Position numbers and translations under genes: made by a program. A DNA stretch of 18,756 nucleotides, taken from positions 1 to 18,756 of the forward strand of contig JAKPOE010000037.1 in assembly GCA_029548025.1 (NCBI GenBank), read 5' to 3'. This stretch comes from Spirochaetota bacterium (GTDB lineage Bacteria; Spirochaetota; UBA4802; UB4802). The notes under the pieces are model-generated. The model had not been told where the DNA came from and did not search any database. It was given only the letters and a program-made list of their open reading frames with translations. Positions 7,778 through 15,312 of the stretch are shown here, piece after piece (the stretch's first letter is position 1; each line of letters begins with the position of its first letter).

Positions 7778-8272
7778 ATGAACTATCAAAACTACAGAAG
7801 TGGCATAGGTTTTGACGCCCACCGTCTAATAGAAGGGCGCAAGCTTATTTTAGGAGGAGTCCATATCCCATTTGATTTTGGGCTCTCAGGACATTCAGAT
7901 GCTGATGTAGTTACCCATGCAATTATTGATGCGTTATTAGGTGCCAGCAGCATGGGCGATATAGGAAGGTTATATCCCGATACCAGCCAGCAATTCAAGG
8001 ATACATATAGTATCGATTTGCTGCATAATACCTACCTCCTTCTTTTAAAAAACAATATAACAATTATTAATATAGATTCAATCATTCTATGCCAAAAACC
8101 AAAAATAGTGCCCTATATTGAAGAAATGAAAAATAAATTATCAATGGCATGCGGGAACATGCCTGTTGCAAATATATCAATGAAGGGGAAAACAACCGAA
8201 GGCATGGGGTTTACCGGTACTGGAGAAGGAATAGCTGCATTAGCAACCTGTCTTATTTACTGTAACAAATAA
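7778..8272 (+). CDS. ispF: IspF, 2-C-methyl-D-erythritol 2,4-cyclodiphosphate synthase
   Basis: Fifth enzyme of the MEP (non-mevalonate) isoprenoid pathway. It cyclises CDP-methylerythritol 2-phosphate with release of CMP and works as a homotrimer with a zinc ion per active site. The signature GFDAHRL gives the metal ligands Asp13 and His15, and GHSDADVVTHAIIDALLGA supplies the third, His47. MGDIGRLYPD and the C-terminal KGKTTEGMGFTGTGEGI are also conserved. At 164 residues it is of normal length and single-domain, with no IspD fusion and no ispD next to it. No clear ribosome binding site precedes ATG 7778. It follows the STAS gene by 36 bases and may share its promoter. Confidence 0.97.
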   Translation: MNYQNYRSGIGFDAHRLIEGRKLILGGVHIPFDFGLSGHSDADVVTHAIIDALLGASSMGDIGRLYPDTSQQFKDTYSIDLLHNTYLLLLKNNITIINIDSIILCQKPKIVPYIEEMKNKLSMACGNMPVANISMKGKTTEGMGFTGTGEGIAALATCLIYCNK

Positions 8273-8470
8273 TGATACGCCCTTACTAATAAATCAACAA
8301 ATACATGTTGACAGACAGTTATCCATCAATATTGATTGTTCATTTGGAGAATGGATTTTTGCCATTGTTATTATATTTTCAACGGTCGTTGCAGACACTC
8401 TTCCAGATACTAACAGTACAATGCTATGAGCGCAAACAGCATTGTTTGGCGATAGTTATCCTGAATCATG

Positions 8471-8536
8471 TCCTGAATTTTATTTCAGGATCTCATGGTG
8501 AAAAGAGTTTCCGGATCAAGCCCGAAATGACAGTGG
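8471..8536. repeat. Degenerate intergenic palindromes ahead of tyrS
   Basis: The gap 8273-8715 holds no convincing gene. Within it, TCCTGAA (8471-8477) and TTCAGGA (8484-8490) form a perfect 7-bp inverted repeat with a six-base loop. It is followed by TTCCGGATCAAGCCCGAA and ATGACA, an imperfect palindrome ending about 8532. Both resemble short palindromic intergenic repeats common in many bacterial genomes. A TTGACA at 8308-8313 has no good -10 partner. Bases 8273-8470 otherwise show nothing I can support. Confidence 0.5.
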
Positions 8537-8544
8537 TGATGACC

Positions 8545-8668
8545 TGTCATTCTGAAGCGAAGTCGAAGAATATCGTCGTTTTGTGAACGAATAGATTCTT
8601 CGGTCGCTACTGCTCCATCAGAATGACAATACTGCGATAATGCTTCTCTCGCCTTACGAAGGGCAGGG
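8545..8668 (-). repeat. Compound two-hairpin repeat, copy A
   Basis: The plus strand has a left arm starting TGTCATTCTGA at 8545 and a right arm ending CAGAATGACA at 8628. The arms are imperfect inverted repeats of about 27-34 bases, with GAAGAAT and ATTCTTC at their inner ends. Beyond the right arm lies a small hairpin module, CCTTACGAAGG (8652-8662), then GGGCAGGG. Read on the minus strand the unit aligns along its whole length with 15187-15312, including the loop. The unit is 124 bases and ends about 30 bases before the tyrS ribosome binding site. Confidence 0.85.
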
Positions 8669-8715
8669 GTCGGGAATGAGGTAAATAATTCTATTTTCTG
8701 AGGAGGATATATACT

Positions 8716-9933
8716 ATGATAAAAAATGATATTGAATTGCTGAAACGAGGTGTTGAAGAGATCATTCCGATGGATGAATTTGAAAAAAAAATAGAGCATT
8801 CAGAAAAAGAAAACAAACCTTTAATCATAAAAGCTGGTTTTGATCCAACCGCACCTGATATTCACTTAGGCCATACTGTTTTACTCAGAAAGATGCGGCA
8901 CTTTCAGAAGATGGGGCATACTGTTATTTTTCTCATTGGCGATTTTACTGCAATGATCGGGGACCCATCTGGAAAATCACAAACACGAAAACGATTAACC
9001 CGTGAAGAGGTATTAAAAAATGCAGAAACCTACAAAAAACAGGTTTTTAAAATTCTTGATCCTGAAAAAACTATTATTGATTTTAACTCACGATGGTGTA
9101 TGCCCATGACTTTTGCTGATGTTTTGGATCTGGCTTCGCGCTACAACGTTGCCCGTATGTTAGAGCGTGATGACTTTGCAAAACGCTATAAAGAAGGCAT
9201 TCCTATTTCCATACTGGAGTTTTTATACCCATTGATTCAGGGTTATGATTCAGTAGCATTAAAGGCTGATATTGAATTAGGAGGTACCGATCAGAAATTT
9301 AATCTTTTAGTTGGAAGAGACCTCCAGCGTGAATATGGTCAGGAACCGCAGGTTATCCTGACATTGCCACTTTTAGTAGGACTCGATGGTCAACAGAAGA
9401 TGAGTAAATCTTTGAATAATTATATTGGCATCGATGAAGACCCTCAACAGATATTTGGCAAGGTTATGTCAATCTCGGATGAGCTGATGTTTTTATATTT
9501 TGAACTGGTTACTGATGTCCCAGAACTTGAGATAGATGGTTTTAAAAAAGGCATCCAGGATGGGTCGGTACATCCAAAAGATGTCAAAGTACGGCTTGCA
9601 AAAGAGATATGTGCACAATTTTATAACGAAAAGATTGCAGAGGAAGCAAAGTTGGAATTTGATAAGATTTTTGTTCAAAAGGATCTTCCATCTGATATGC
9701 CGGAATATAGAATACCTGAATCAGAAAAGAAAAATAATACTATCTGGATTGTAAAATTGCTTGTTTTATCAGGCATGGCTAAAACAAATGGCGAAGCACG
9801 ACGACTTGTTGAAGGTGGCGGTGTTTACATTGATGGTAACAAAGTGGAAAATCCCGATGCTGAAATATTGTGCGATAATCCTTTCATTATTAAAGTTGGC
9901 AAACGGCGTTTTGTAAAAATAATTCTTTCATAA
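8716..9933 (+). CDS. tyrS: TyrS, tyrosyl-tRNA synthetase
   Basis: Charges tRNA-Tyr with tyrosine. This is a class I synthetase of the shorter bacterial type often called TyrRS2/TyrZ, 405 residues. The ATP-binding HIGH-type motif is HLGH (residues 50-53) within [15 protein letters not shown], and the second signature is KMSKS (228-232). A C-terminal S4 RNA-binding domain is visible around 340-400 ([20 protein letters not shown]), which grips the tRNA. An excellent ribosome binding site (AGGAGG, 8701-8706) lies nine bases before ATG 8716. The upstream region is occupied by repeats, so its promoter is unclear. No T-box leader is recognisable. The ECF sigma gene follows after 47 bases. Confidence 0.97.
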   Translation: MIKNDIELLKRGVEEIIPMDEFEKKIEHSEKENKPLIIKAGFDPTAPDIHLGHTVLLRKMRHFQKMGHTVIFLIGDFTAMIGDPSGKSQTRKRLTREEVLKNAETYKKQVFKILDPEKTIIDFNSRWCMPMTFADVLDLASRYNVARMLERDDFAKRYKEGIPISILEFLYPLIQGYDSVALKADIELGGTDQKFNLLVGRDLQREYGQEPQVILTLPLLVGLDGQQKMSKSLNNYIGIDEDPQQIFGKVMSISDELMFLYFELVTDVPELEIDGFKKGIQDGSVHPKDVKVRLAKEICAQFYNEKIAEEAKLEFDKIFVQKDLPSDMPEYRIPESEKKNNTIWIVKLLVLSGMAKTNGEARRLVEGGGVYIDGNKVENPDAEILCDNPFIIKVGKRRFVKIILS

Positions 9934-9959
9934 CTATCGTGTAAATAATTAATTTTTTT

Positions 9960-9974
9960 GGTAACATTGTAACC
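9960..9974. promoter_or_regulatory. Imperfect palindrome just before the sigma factor gene
   Basis: GGTAACATTGTAACC is a 15-bp palindrome with six of seven pairs matching. It ends six bases before ATG 9981, where a ribosome binding site would normally sit and none is seen. It could be an operator or a structure affecting translation. Confidence 0.3.
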
Positions 9975-9980
9975 ATAACT

Positions 9981-10544
9981 ATGTCTGAATATAGTGATAA
10001 TGAACTCATTGATAGGGTAATTGCAGGTGACACCAATGCATTTACGGATATTGTAAAGCGATACCAGAATAAAATATTCAGGTATATCTATACGCGTGTT
10101 TATAATTACGATGAAGCATGTGATATGACACAGGATGTATTTGTTATTACCATGGAATCGTTAAAAACGTTTAGACGCGAGTCACAATTTTCAACATGGC
10201 TTTTCAGCATTGCTGTTAATTACTGTAAAAATTATAGGCGAAAACACAGGCATAAAATTTATTCAATTAATAACGCAGATGATGAAATGGAATTTCAGAT
10301 TCCTGATTTACGGCAAAATCAGGAGGAGATGGCAATCACCAATGAATCAATGCAAATACTTCTTGAAGAGCTTCATAAACTTCCCGATGATTACCGGGAT
10401 ATACTTATATTGCGCGATATTGAAGGCGAGTCATACACTACCATTGCACAGATGTTACAGCTAACATTAGCCAATGTAAAAGTAAGGATACACAGGGGAC
10501 GTGAAATGCTAAAATCACGCCTGGAAAAAAGGGGGCTTATATGA
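9981..10544 (+). CDS. ECF-family RNA polymerase sigma factor
   Basis: An alternative sigma factor of the extracytoplasmic-function group (RpoE/SigW-like), 187 residues. Region 2 spans about residues 22-90, with the core-binding DMTQDVFVITMESLKTF (48-64) and the promoter-melting/-10 segment around FSTWLFSIAVNYCKNYRRK. A charged linker follows (about 95-120), then the helix-turn-helix region 4 for -35 recognition, LPDDYRDILILRDIEG (134-149) and YTTIAQMLQLTLANVKVRIH (152-171). There is no region 3, as expected. The start lacks a clear ribosome binding site. Its stop overlaps the next gene (ATGA at 10541-10544), a zinc-finger anti-sigma factor that presumably holds it inactive at the membrane. 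The regulon cannot be inferred. Confidence 0.95.
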   Translation: MSEYSDNELIDRVIAGDTNAFTDIVKRYQNKIFRYIYTRVYNYDEACDMTQDVFVITMESLKTFRRESQFSTWLFSIAVNYCKNYRRKHRHKIYSINNADDEMEFQIPDLRQNQEEMAITNESMQILLEELHKLPDDYRDILILRDIEGESYTTIAQMLQLTLANVKVRIHRGREMLKSRLEKRGLI

Positions 10545-11197
10545 ATCACATACCAATATATAAGTTATCCGAGTTTTATGATGACATACTGGATGCCCAT
10601 GAAAAAGAAGAAATTAAGTCACATCTTGACCAATGCCCGGAATGCCAGAAACATTTTGAACAATTGCATACCATGGTAAATCTTTTATCATGTTTACAAA
10701 CTATATCCTTAAAAAGAGAAAGCTTTGCGCTGGATACAATTCAAAAAATAAAAAAGCACCATGCCCACAAGCGCTATTATGCCACAATGCGGGGATCATT
10801 TATTGCAGCTATCATTTTATTAGCAATAATAACATTCCTACCCGAATCAATAAAACATGATACATCATTTGAAAACATTGCTAAAATTAGCAATTCACAA
10901 AACGACCAATTAAAGCTGGATTGCATTATCCCTGTTACCATGGATTTTAATACTGCCCTATTGCTGTTACAACAAAATAATGCACGTATACTTCACTCAT
11001 CCGAATCATATATCATTGCTGAGTCAGACGTTAATAGCTTTTCTTCAATCAGACAAATGATTAATGGTAGCGATAGTTATCGTAAAAATATCCTTTCAGA
11101 TGTTGCAGTCAATCATACTAACAAGTATAATAAACACTATCCACAGCTTACCCATGCAAATAAGAAAAAATATATTTTCCGTCTACAATTGCGTTAG
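10541..11197 (+). CDS. Membrane-anchored zinc-finger anti-sigma factor
   Basis: The likely inhibitor of the preceding ECF sigma factor, to which it is translationally coupled (ATGA overlap). Residues 1-45 form a zf-HC2/ZAS-type domain with His28, Cys32 and Cys35 in the H-x3-C-x2-C pattern (HLDQCPEC). A single transmembrane helix runs about 86-101 (SFIAAIILLAIITFLP), leaving a C-terminal part of some 115 residues outside the cytoplasm as sensor. That part has an alternating pattern around ALLLLQQNNARILHSSESYI (about 133-152) but I recognise no named domain in it. The basic C-terminus ends in KKKYIFRLQLR. Release of the sigma factor by regulated proteolysis or conformational change is typical of the class, not shown here. 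Confidence 0.88.
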   Translation: MNHIPIYKLSEFYDDILDAHEKEEIKSHLDQCPECQKHFEQLHTMVNLLSCLQTISLKRESFALDTIQKIKKHHAHKRYYATMRGSFIAAIILLAIITFLPESIKHDTSFENIAKISNSQNDQLKLDCIIPVTMDFNTALLLLQQNNARILHSSESYIIAESDVNSFSSIRQMINGSDSYRKNILSDVAVNHTNKYNKHYPQLTHANKKKYIFRLQLR

Positions 11198-11236
11198 TAT
11201 TTTGTTTTGGTATATTTAAAAAAATTATTTTATTGC

Positions 11237-11265
11237 ATCAACAATAGCAGTAAATAATCAACAAT
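11237..11265. repeat. Short direct repeat between convergent genes
   Basis: ATCAACAAT occurs at 11237-11245 and again at 11257-11265, exactly 20 bases apart, in the gap between the anti-sigma gene and the convergent HAMP gene. The function is unknown, and chance is possible in AT-rich DNA. Confidence 0.3.
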
Positions 11266-11273
11266 GCAGTTTT

Positions 11274-11297
11274 TCAAAAATTTCATATAATGAAAAT
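11274..11297 (-). terminator. Weak candidate terminator of the HAMP gene
   Basis: Immediately after the minus-strand stop codon, TTTCAT and ATGAAA pair around a three-base loop and are followed on that strand by a T run. The stem contains little G+C, so the call is tentative. Confidence 0.3.
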
Positions 11298-11837
11298 TCA
11301 GCTTTTAGATGCATCCTTATCTTGTAACGTGTTTATAGCCGTTATAAAATCATTATAAAAATCAACGAGTAGATCGCCTCCTCTTAATTTTCTAAATTGA
11401 GGCGTGTTACCATTTTGAATTTCTTTACAGTAATGACGCATAACATAAATTGGGCCTGCCACCTTATGGGTAATGTATATCCCATATACAAACAGCCCTA
11501 TTGCCTGAAGTATTGTTAGCCCAATGGCAAGATACAATAATGTATAATTATTTACTTTTATAGCCTGTAATAAACCTAAATTTTCCCTGAACGTTTTTTC
11601 ACCAGTTATAACTATTTCATTATTGGTATCCATCAATGTTGGTGTCGTTATAAACATCTCTATTAAACTATCCTGATTACCAGCTATTTGTGCAATATAA
11701 TCACCGTTGGTAAGCACAAAAGATAATAATATCCCTGCAAATATGACAAGAATTAAAAGCGGAATTATCAAAAACTTAAGCGATATTGTAATCTGGATAG
11801 GTCGGTCAATCAAATACTGTTTTCTTTGTATAGCCAT
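11298..11837 (-). CDS. Two-TM membrane protein with a cytoplasmic HAMP-like domain
   Basis: The protein has 179 residues: a short basic N-terminus, TM helix 1 (about 22-43, FLIIPLLILVIFAGILLSFV), an external region of about 55 residues, TM helix 2 (about 99-122), then a HAMP-like segment (about 120-172) starting THKVAGPIYVMRHYCKEI and containing the GNTPQFRKLRGGD connector. Nothing follows the HAMP, so there is no kinase, cyclase or chemoreceptor output domain. Such short proteins are seen near signalling genes, and it may act through a partner, perhaps the divergent SpoIIE-type protein (inference). ATG 11837 was chosen because AAGGGG lies six bases upstream. A longer frame to 11900 has no supporting site. 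The direct role is unknown. Confidence 0.75.
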   Translation of the reverse strand: MAIQRKQYLIDRPIQITISLKFLIIPLLILVIFAGILLSFVLTNGDYIAQIAGNQDSLIEMFITTPTLMDTNNEIVITGEKTFRENLGLLQAIKVNNYTLLYLAIGLTILQAIGLFVYGIYITHKVAGPIYVMRHYCKEIQNGNTPQFRKLRGGDLLVDFYNDFITAINTLQDKDASKS

Positions 11838-11997
11838 ATATAACCCCTTTAGTAATTTGATATAGTTTGTGCTGCATATGGCGCTATTATATATTGGCAA
11901 TGATAACTCAGGATACTTGTAATATATACTACTTTTTTTTAACCTATCGATGTTTTGTTATTACGTCAACAAAGATTTATATCATTAACATTTAAAC

Positions 11998-12026
11998 TTG
12001 ACAATTGTGTAATACACAAATATACT
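11998..12026 (+). promoter_or_regulatory. Near-consensus promoter of the 7TM-GAF-SpoIIE gene
   Basis: TTGACA (11998-12003), a 17-base spacer and TATACT (12021-12026) make the best promoter in the window. The predicted start of transcription is about 12033, with a leader of about 25 bases. Confidence 0.7.
12005..12019. promoter_or_regulatory. Putative operator inside the promoter spacer
   Basis: TTGTGT and ACACAA are perfect inverted 6-mers around AAT, filling the spacer between the -35 and -10 boxes. A protein bound here would block RNA polymerase, so repression is the simplest reading. The regulator is unknown. Confidence 0.45.
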
Positions 12027-12057
12027 ATATAAAAATACATACAAAAGGGCTATGTAT

Positions 12058-14202
12058 ATGATAACCTTAAGTTTAATAGGTTCGTTTTTAGCATCATGTA
12101 TGCTAATATTTACTATTGTTTACGGTTTATATAAAAACTTTCAAGATAGGGTAATGCGCTACTACTCGTATTTTGGTTTTTGTGCCTTTGGTATCCTTTT
12201 TACCATGTTTTTAACCTACGCATTTCCTGATAAACTTGATCTTACCCTTATTAATAAGATAACGCAGGCTTCCACTGTACTAACATTCTCCGCACTATTT
12301 GTATTATCATTAATATTTCCAAAAACAGAAAAACAGGTCCCTTTCTTCATTATTGTATTAATCTTAATCCCTGCTTATATCTTTGCTTATATAGCAGTAT
12401 TCACCGATTTAAATATCACCGCTGCATATTTCAAGGATGGGGAATTGGTGCGTGAATTTAAGCCATTTTATACCATATATTCAGTTGTTTCTTTTGTTTA
12501 TATACTATTAGGGGTTATAAACTTCATACGAAAGTACATAACTACAAAAATAGATCTCTACCGTAAGCAGATGAGGTTTGTATTTATTGGTACAGGTATT
12601 GCCATGACATTTGCTGCAGTATTTTCGATTATCATGCCACGTTTCTTTAATTTTGTTGACCTCTATGTTTTAGGGCCATCGCTTGCAGCATTCATTGGAG
12701 TATCATCTCTGTTCTATGCAGTCATTTCATATCAACTGATGGATATACGAACCGCCATACACAAAACCACCATGTACGCCATCATTTCCGCGGTCATATT
12801 CCTTCCCATATTTGCACTGCTACAGATCTATGACATTAACATCTATGGGTTGAAAAATATTCCTGTATTTGTGATAGCTCTGGTTATTGTTGTTGTTTTT
12901 ATGATCCTTTCAAAATATGTTCAGCCCGTCATTGATAAAGCTTTTAAGCGCAAGCACTATGCATTACAGGAATACCTTGATACCTTCGTCAGGGAAATTA
13001 GCAATCTACGAGATATTGATGAATTATTAAAAAGGACTGTTTCAACCATCCACAACACTTTCTTCTTAAAAACAACCTATATTCTGATGTATGACAATGA
13101 ATCACGCAGCTATCAAATAAACTACTCTATGGGCATGGCGCCGGTATCTCCCTCCATACCGCGGTTATCGCCAATTGTACGCTGGTTTAACCGTAATCAA
13201 ACGATAGTTACTATAGATAATGTGTACATGGATGAAGCATCATTCAAAGATGTTCGTGATGAATTCATCCAATATTTTACAGTAAATAATATTGTTATCA
13301 TGATACCCATATATCATCGAAGGGTTTTAGTAGGGGCACTATGCTTAGGTGAAAAAGATACGTTTGCATCATACAAACCTGATGAGATAGAACTTTTAAA
13401 ATTTCTTTCCAGCGAAACAAATATCAATATTTCTCATGCGATAACATTTCAGGAAGCTAAAAAAGAACAATTGTTGCAAAGAACCATCTCCGTTTCAAGC
13501 GATTTGCAATCAAAAGCTGTACCAAAAGCATTGCCAAACATTACCGGAATCAAATTTGGTGCATTCTATATACCGCGCCAGGGCGGTGGTATTGATTACT
13601 TTGACTTCATACGACCTGGATTACAGGGTATAGGAACTATCGCCACCGACATTGCCGGAATAGGTATTCAAAGTGCATTGTATTCGGTGCTCATGCGTTC
13701 AGCATTCCATGCAAGTCTAAGCGACGCACATTCTTCATACAATATCATCCAGACATTAAATAAGGTAATTTATAATTATTCGCAAGGGAAGGGAATTTTG
13801 ATTACTGCTTATTACTACTTTATTGATGCCCGCAATATGCGTCTTATTTATACCAACGCAGGTTTCCCGCCAATGGAATTGTACCGAGTTGAAAAAAGTG
13901 CTTTTTCATCACTGGACACTGAAGGGATACCATTGGGATATGATCCAACGTTTAACTACGGTATGGGCAGAACAAATATCCTGCGAGGCGATATCGGAAT
14001 TTTATATTCAAAAGCATTGATTACATCAAAAAATTCACGTGGCGAGGTCTTCACGCTGGAACGTCTGCAATCTATTATAAAAGATAACCGAATGAAAATG
14101 CCATCAGATATTGCAACCATAATACAGGATGAGTTCAAAGCATTTTTAGGTATAAGCTCCCCTGAATCTGATATTGTTGTGATACTATTTAAAGCATATT
14201 AA
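12058..14202 (+). CDS. 7TM-GAF protein with a divergent SpoIIE/PP2C domain
   Basis: A membrane signalling protein of 714 residues. The first ~290 residues contain about nine hydrophobic helices: a 7TM sensor of the histidine-kinase N-terminal type, then two more around YAIISAVIFLPIFALL and FVIALVIVVVFMIL. A GAF-like domain follows (about 305-460, including VGALCLGEKDTFASYKPDE). The C-terminal ~200 residues are a SpoIIE-type PP2C phosphatase fold. Expected metal ligands are seen at Asp513/Asp516 (GIDYFDF), Asp531 (TDIAGIG) and Asp705 (SDIVVI). However, the usual Y-T/S-D-G motif reads YSKAL with Lys652 for Asp, so activity is doubtful. Its classic substrate would be a phosphorylated STAS protein, such as the one at 7442-7741 (inference). 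ATG 12058 has AAGGG eight bases away, while ATG 12052 is only two bases from it. Confidence 0.85.
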   Translation: MITLSLIGSFLASCMLIFTIVYGLYKNFQDRVMRYYSYFGFCAFGILFTMFLTYAFPDKLDLTLINKITQASTVLTFSALFVLSLIFPKTEKQVPFFIIVLILIPAYIFAYIAVFTDLNITAAYFKDGELVREFKPFYTIYSVVSFVYILLGVINFIRKYITTKIDLYRKQMRFVFIGTGIAMTFAAVFSIIMPRFFNFVDLYVLGPSLAAFIGVSSLFYAVISYQLMDIRTAIHKTTMYAIISAVIFLPIFALLQIYDINIYGLKNIPVFVIALVIVVVFMILSKYVQPVIDKAFKRKHYALQEYLDTFVREISNLRDIDELLKRTVSTIHNTFFLKTTYILMYDNESRSYQINYSMGMAPVSPSIPRLSPIVRWFNRNQTIVTIDNVYMDEASFKDVRDEFIQYFTVNNIVIMIPIYHRRVLVGALCLGEKDTFASYKPDEIELLKFLSSETNINISHAITFQEAKKEQLLQRTISVSSDLQSKAVPKALPNITGIKFGAFYIPRQGGGIDYFDFIRPGLQGIGTIATDIAGIGIQSALYSVLMRSAFHASLSDAHSSYNIIQTLNKVIYNYSQGKGILITAYYYFIDARNMRLIYTNAGFPPMELYRVEKSAFSSLDTEGIPLGYDPTFNYGMGRTNILRGDIGILYSKALITSKNSRGEVFTLERLQSIIKDNRMKMPSDIATIIQDEFKAFLGISSPESDIVVILFKAY

Positions 14203-15135
14203 TTACATGACACCGGCCATGAGTGTTAATCCTTCCTCAACACTATACTGTGGAGAAAATCCTAACTCCCTGATTACCTTTGCCGGGTCACTTATTGATC
14301 CTTTGATATCACCGGGTCTTGCTTCAACATAATGTACTTTAATAGTTTTTTTATAAATATTTTGCAAGATAGTTATCAGAGAATTTATGTCAGTGGCTTT
14401 ACCATATCCCACATTGTAATAATGAAAACCTTTGTCCAGTTTTTCCAGAGCCAGCATATTTACCTGTACAACATCTTTCACAAATATAAAATCACGGTAT
14501 TGCGTACCATCGCCATATACGGTGATATCCTCACCCATAGCTATCCTTTTTGTAAAAATTGAAATAACACCCGAGTATGGTGACGAAGGATCCTGCCCTG
14601 GACCAAACACATTGAAATAACGGAGCGATACCGTTGTTAATCCATACAACTCATTATACAGTCGAAGATAAACCTCCGAAATATATTTATCTGCACCATA
14701 CGGTGATTTTGGGAAAACCGGAGAATTTTCTTTCTTGGGAATTTCTGGATGATCACCAAATATAGCCGCTGAACAGGCAAATATTACTTTTTTAACGCCA
14801 TTGTGTCTACATGCTTCAAGAACATTTAACGTTCCCTTTGCGTTTGATTCAAATGTTGCCGGAGGATTTTCTATTGATTGCTGTACCGAAGCAACAGCAG
14901 CTTCATGAAACACAGCATCACAGCCTTTAACAGCTTCATGCAACGCATACCAATCAGCAACATCACCGTGTATAACTTTTATCCTGGCAGTGGGATATTG
15001 TTTAATAAATGATAAATTTTCCTCTTTACCTGTTGGAAAATTATCAAAGACTATCACATCATAGTGGTTTTTTATACATTCTTCAACTATATGTGAGCCA
15101 ATAAATCCTGCCTCACCGGTAATACATATTTTCAT
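14203..15135 (-). CDS. NAD-dependent sugar-nucleotide epimerase (UDP-glucose 4-epimerase-like)
   Basis: Extended short-chain dehydrogenase/reductase of 310 residues. The N-terminal Rossmann motif GEAGFIG (residues 7-13) binds NAD(H), DNFPTG (31-36) contains the acidic residue for the adenosine ribose, and the catalytic centre has Ser122 (ACSAAIFGD) and Tyr146-x3-Lys150 (SPYGADK). RYFNVFGPGQDPSSPYSGV and VYGDGTQYRDFIFVKDV are typical of UDP-glucose/UDP-GlcNAc 4-epimerase relatives, so the substrate is probably a UDP-sugar for envelope polysaccharide, not assignable more precisely. AGGGAG (CTCCCT at 15144-15149) is eight bases before ATG 15135. Its stop codon directly abuts the stop of the convergent SpoIIE gene, with no base between. 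Confidence 0.9.
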   Translation of the reverse strand: MKICITGEAGFIGSHIVEECIKNHYDVIVFDNFPTGKEENLSFIKQYPTARIKVIHGDVADWYALHEAVKGCDAVFHEAAVASVQQSIENPPATFESNAKGTLNVLEACRHNGVKKVIFACSAAIFGDHPEIPKKENSPVFPKSPYGADKYISEVYLRLYNELYGLTTVSLRYFNVFGPGQDPSSPYSGVISIFTKRIAMGEDITVYGDGTQYRDFIFVKDVVQVNMLALEKLDKGFHYYNVGYGKATDINSLITILQNIYKKTIKVHYVEARPGDIKGSISDPAKVIRELGFSPQYSVEEGLTLMAGVM

Positions 15136-15186
15136 GGTGATAGCTCCCTGGTAAGTTTCCTACAAAAATAGCATTAGTAACCTCAG

Positions 15187-15312
15187 CCCTGCCCATCTCC
15201 TTCGCAAGGCGAGGGAAATTGACACAGCGTTGTCATTCTGAGGAAGCGGTAGCAACTGAAGAATCTCTCCTTTCAAAAAACGACAGTATTCTTCACTCCG
15301 TTCAGAATGACT
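15187..15312 (+). repeat. Compound two-hairpin repeat, copy B
   Basis: Reads CCCTGCCC (15187-15194), a small hairpin CCTTCGCAAGG (15199-15209), then a large imperfect hairpin: left arm from TGTCATTCTGA (15231) to GAAGAAT (15264), a loop containing AAAACGACAG, and right arm from ATTCTTC (15288) to CAGAATGA (15310). It is the same unit as 8545-8668 in opposite orientation, conserved in both hairpins and in the loop. It lies between the divergent epimerase and purF genes. Confidence 0.85.

Noticed and set aside
8308..8336. TTGACA at 8308-8313 as a tyrS promoter
   Set aside because: No acceptable -10 box at 16-18 bases, and it lies about 400 bases before tyrS.
8305..8586. 93-codon open frame before tyrS
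   Set aside because: Its C-terminal half is a translation of palindromic repeats (FRIKPEMT and CHSEAKSKN are typical repeat-derived peptides), it has no ribosome binding site and it shows no protein family features.
8485..8799. 104-codon minus-strand frame across the repeats and the tyrS start
   Set aside because: Repeat-derived peptide overlapping the well supported tyrS coding start on the opposite strand.
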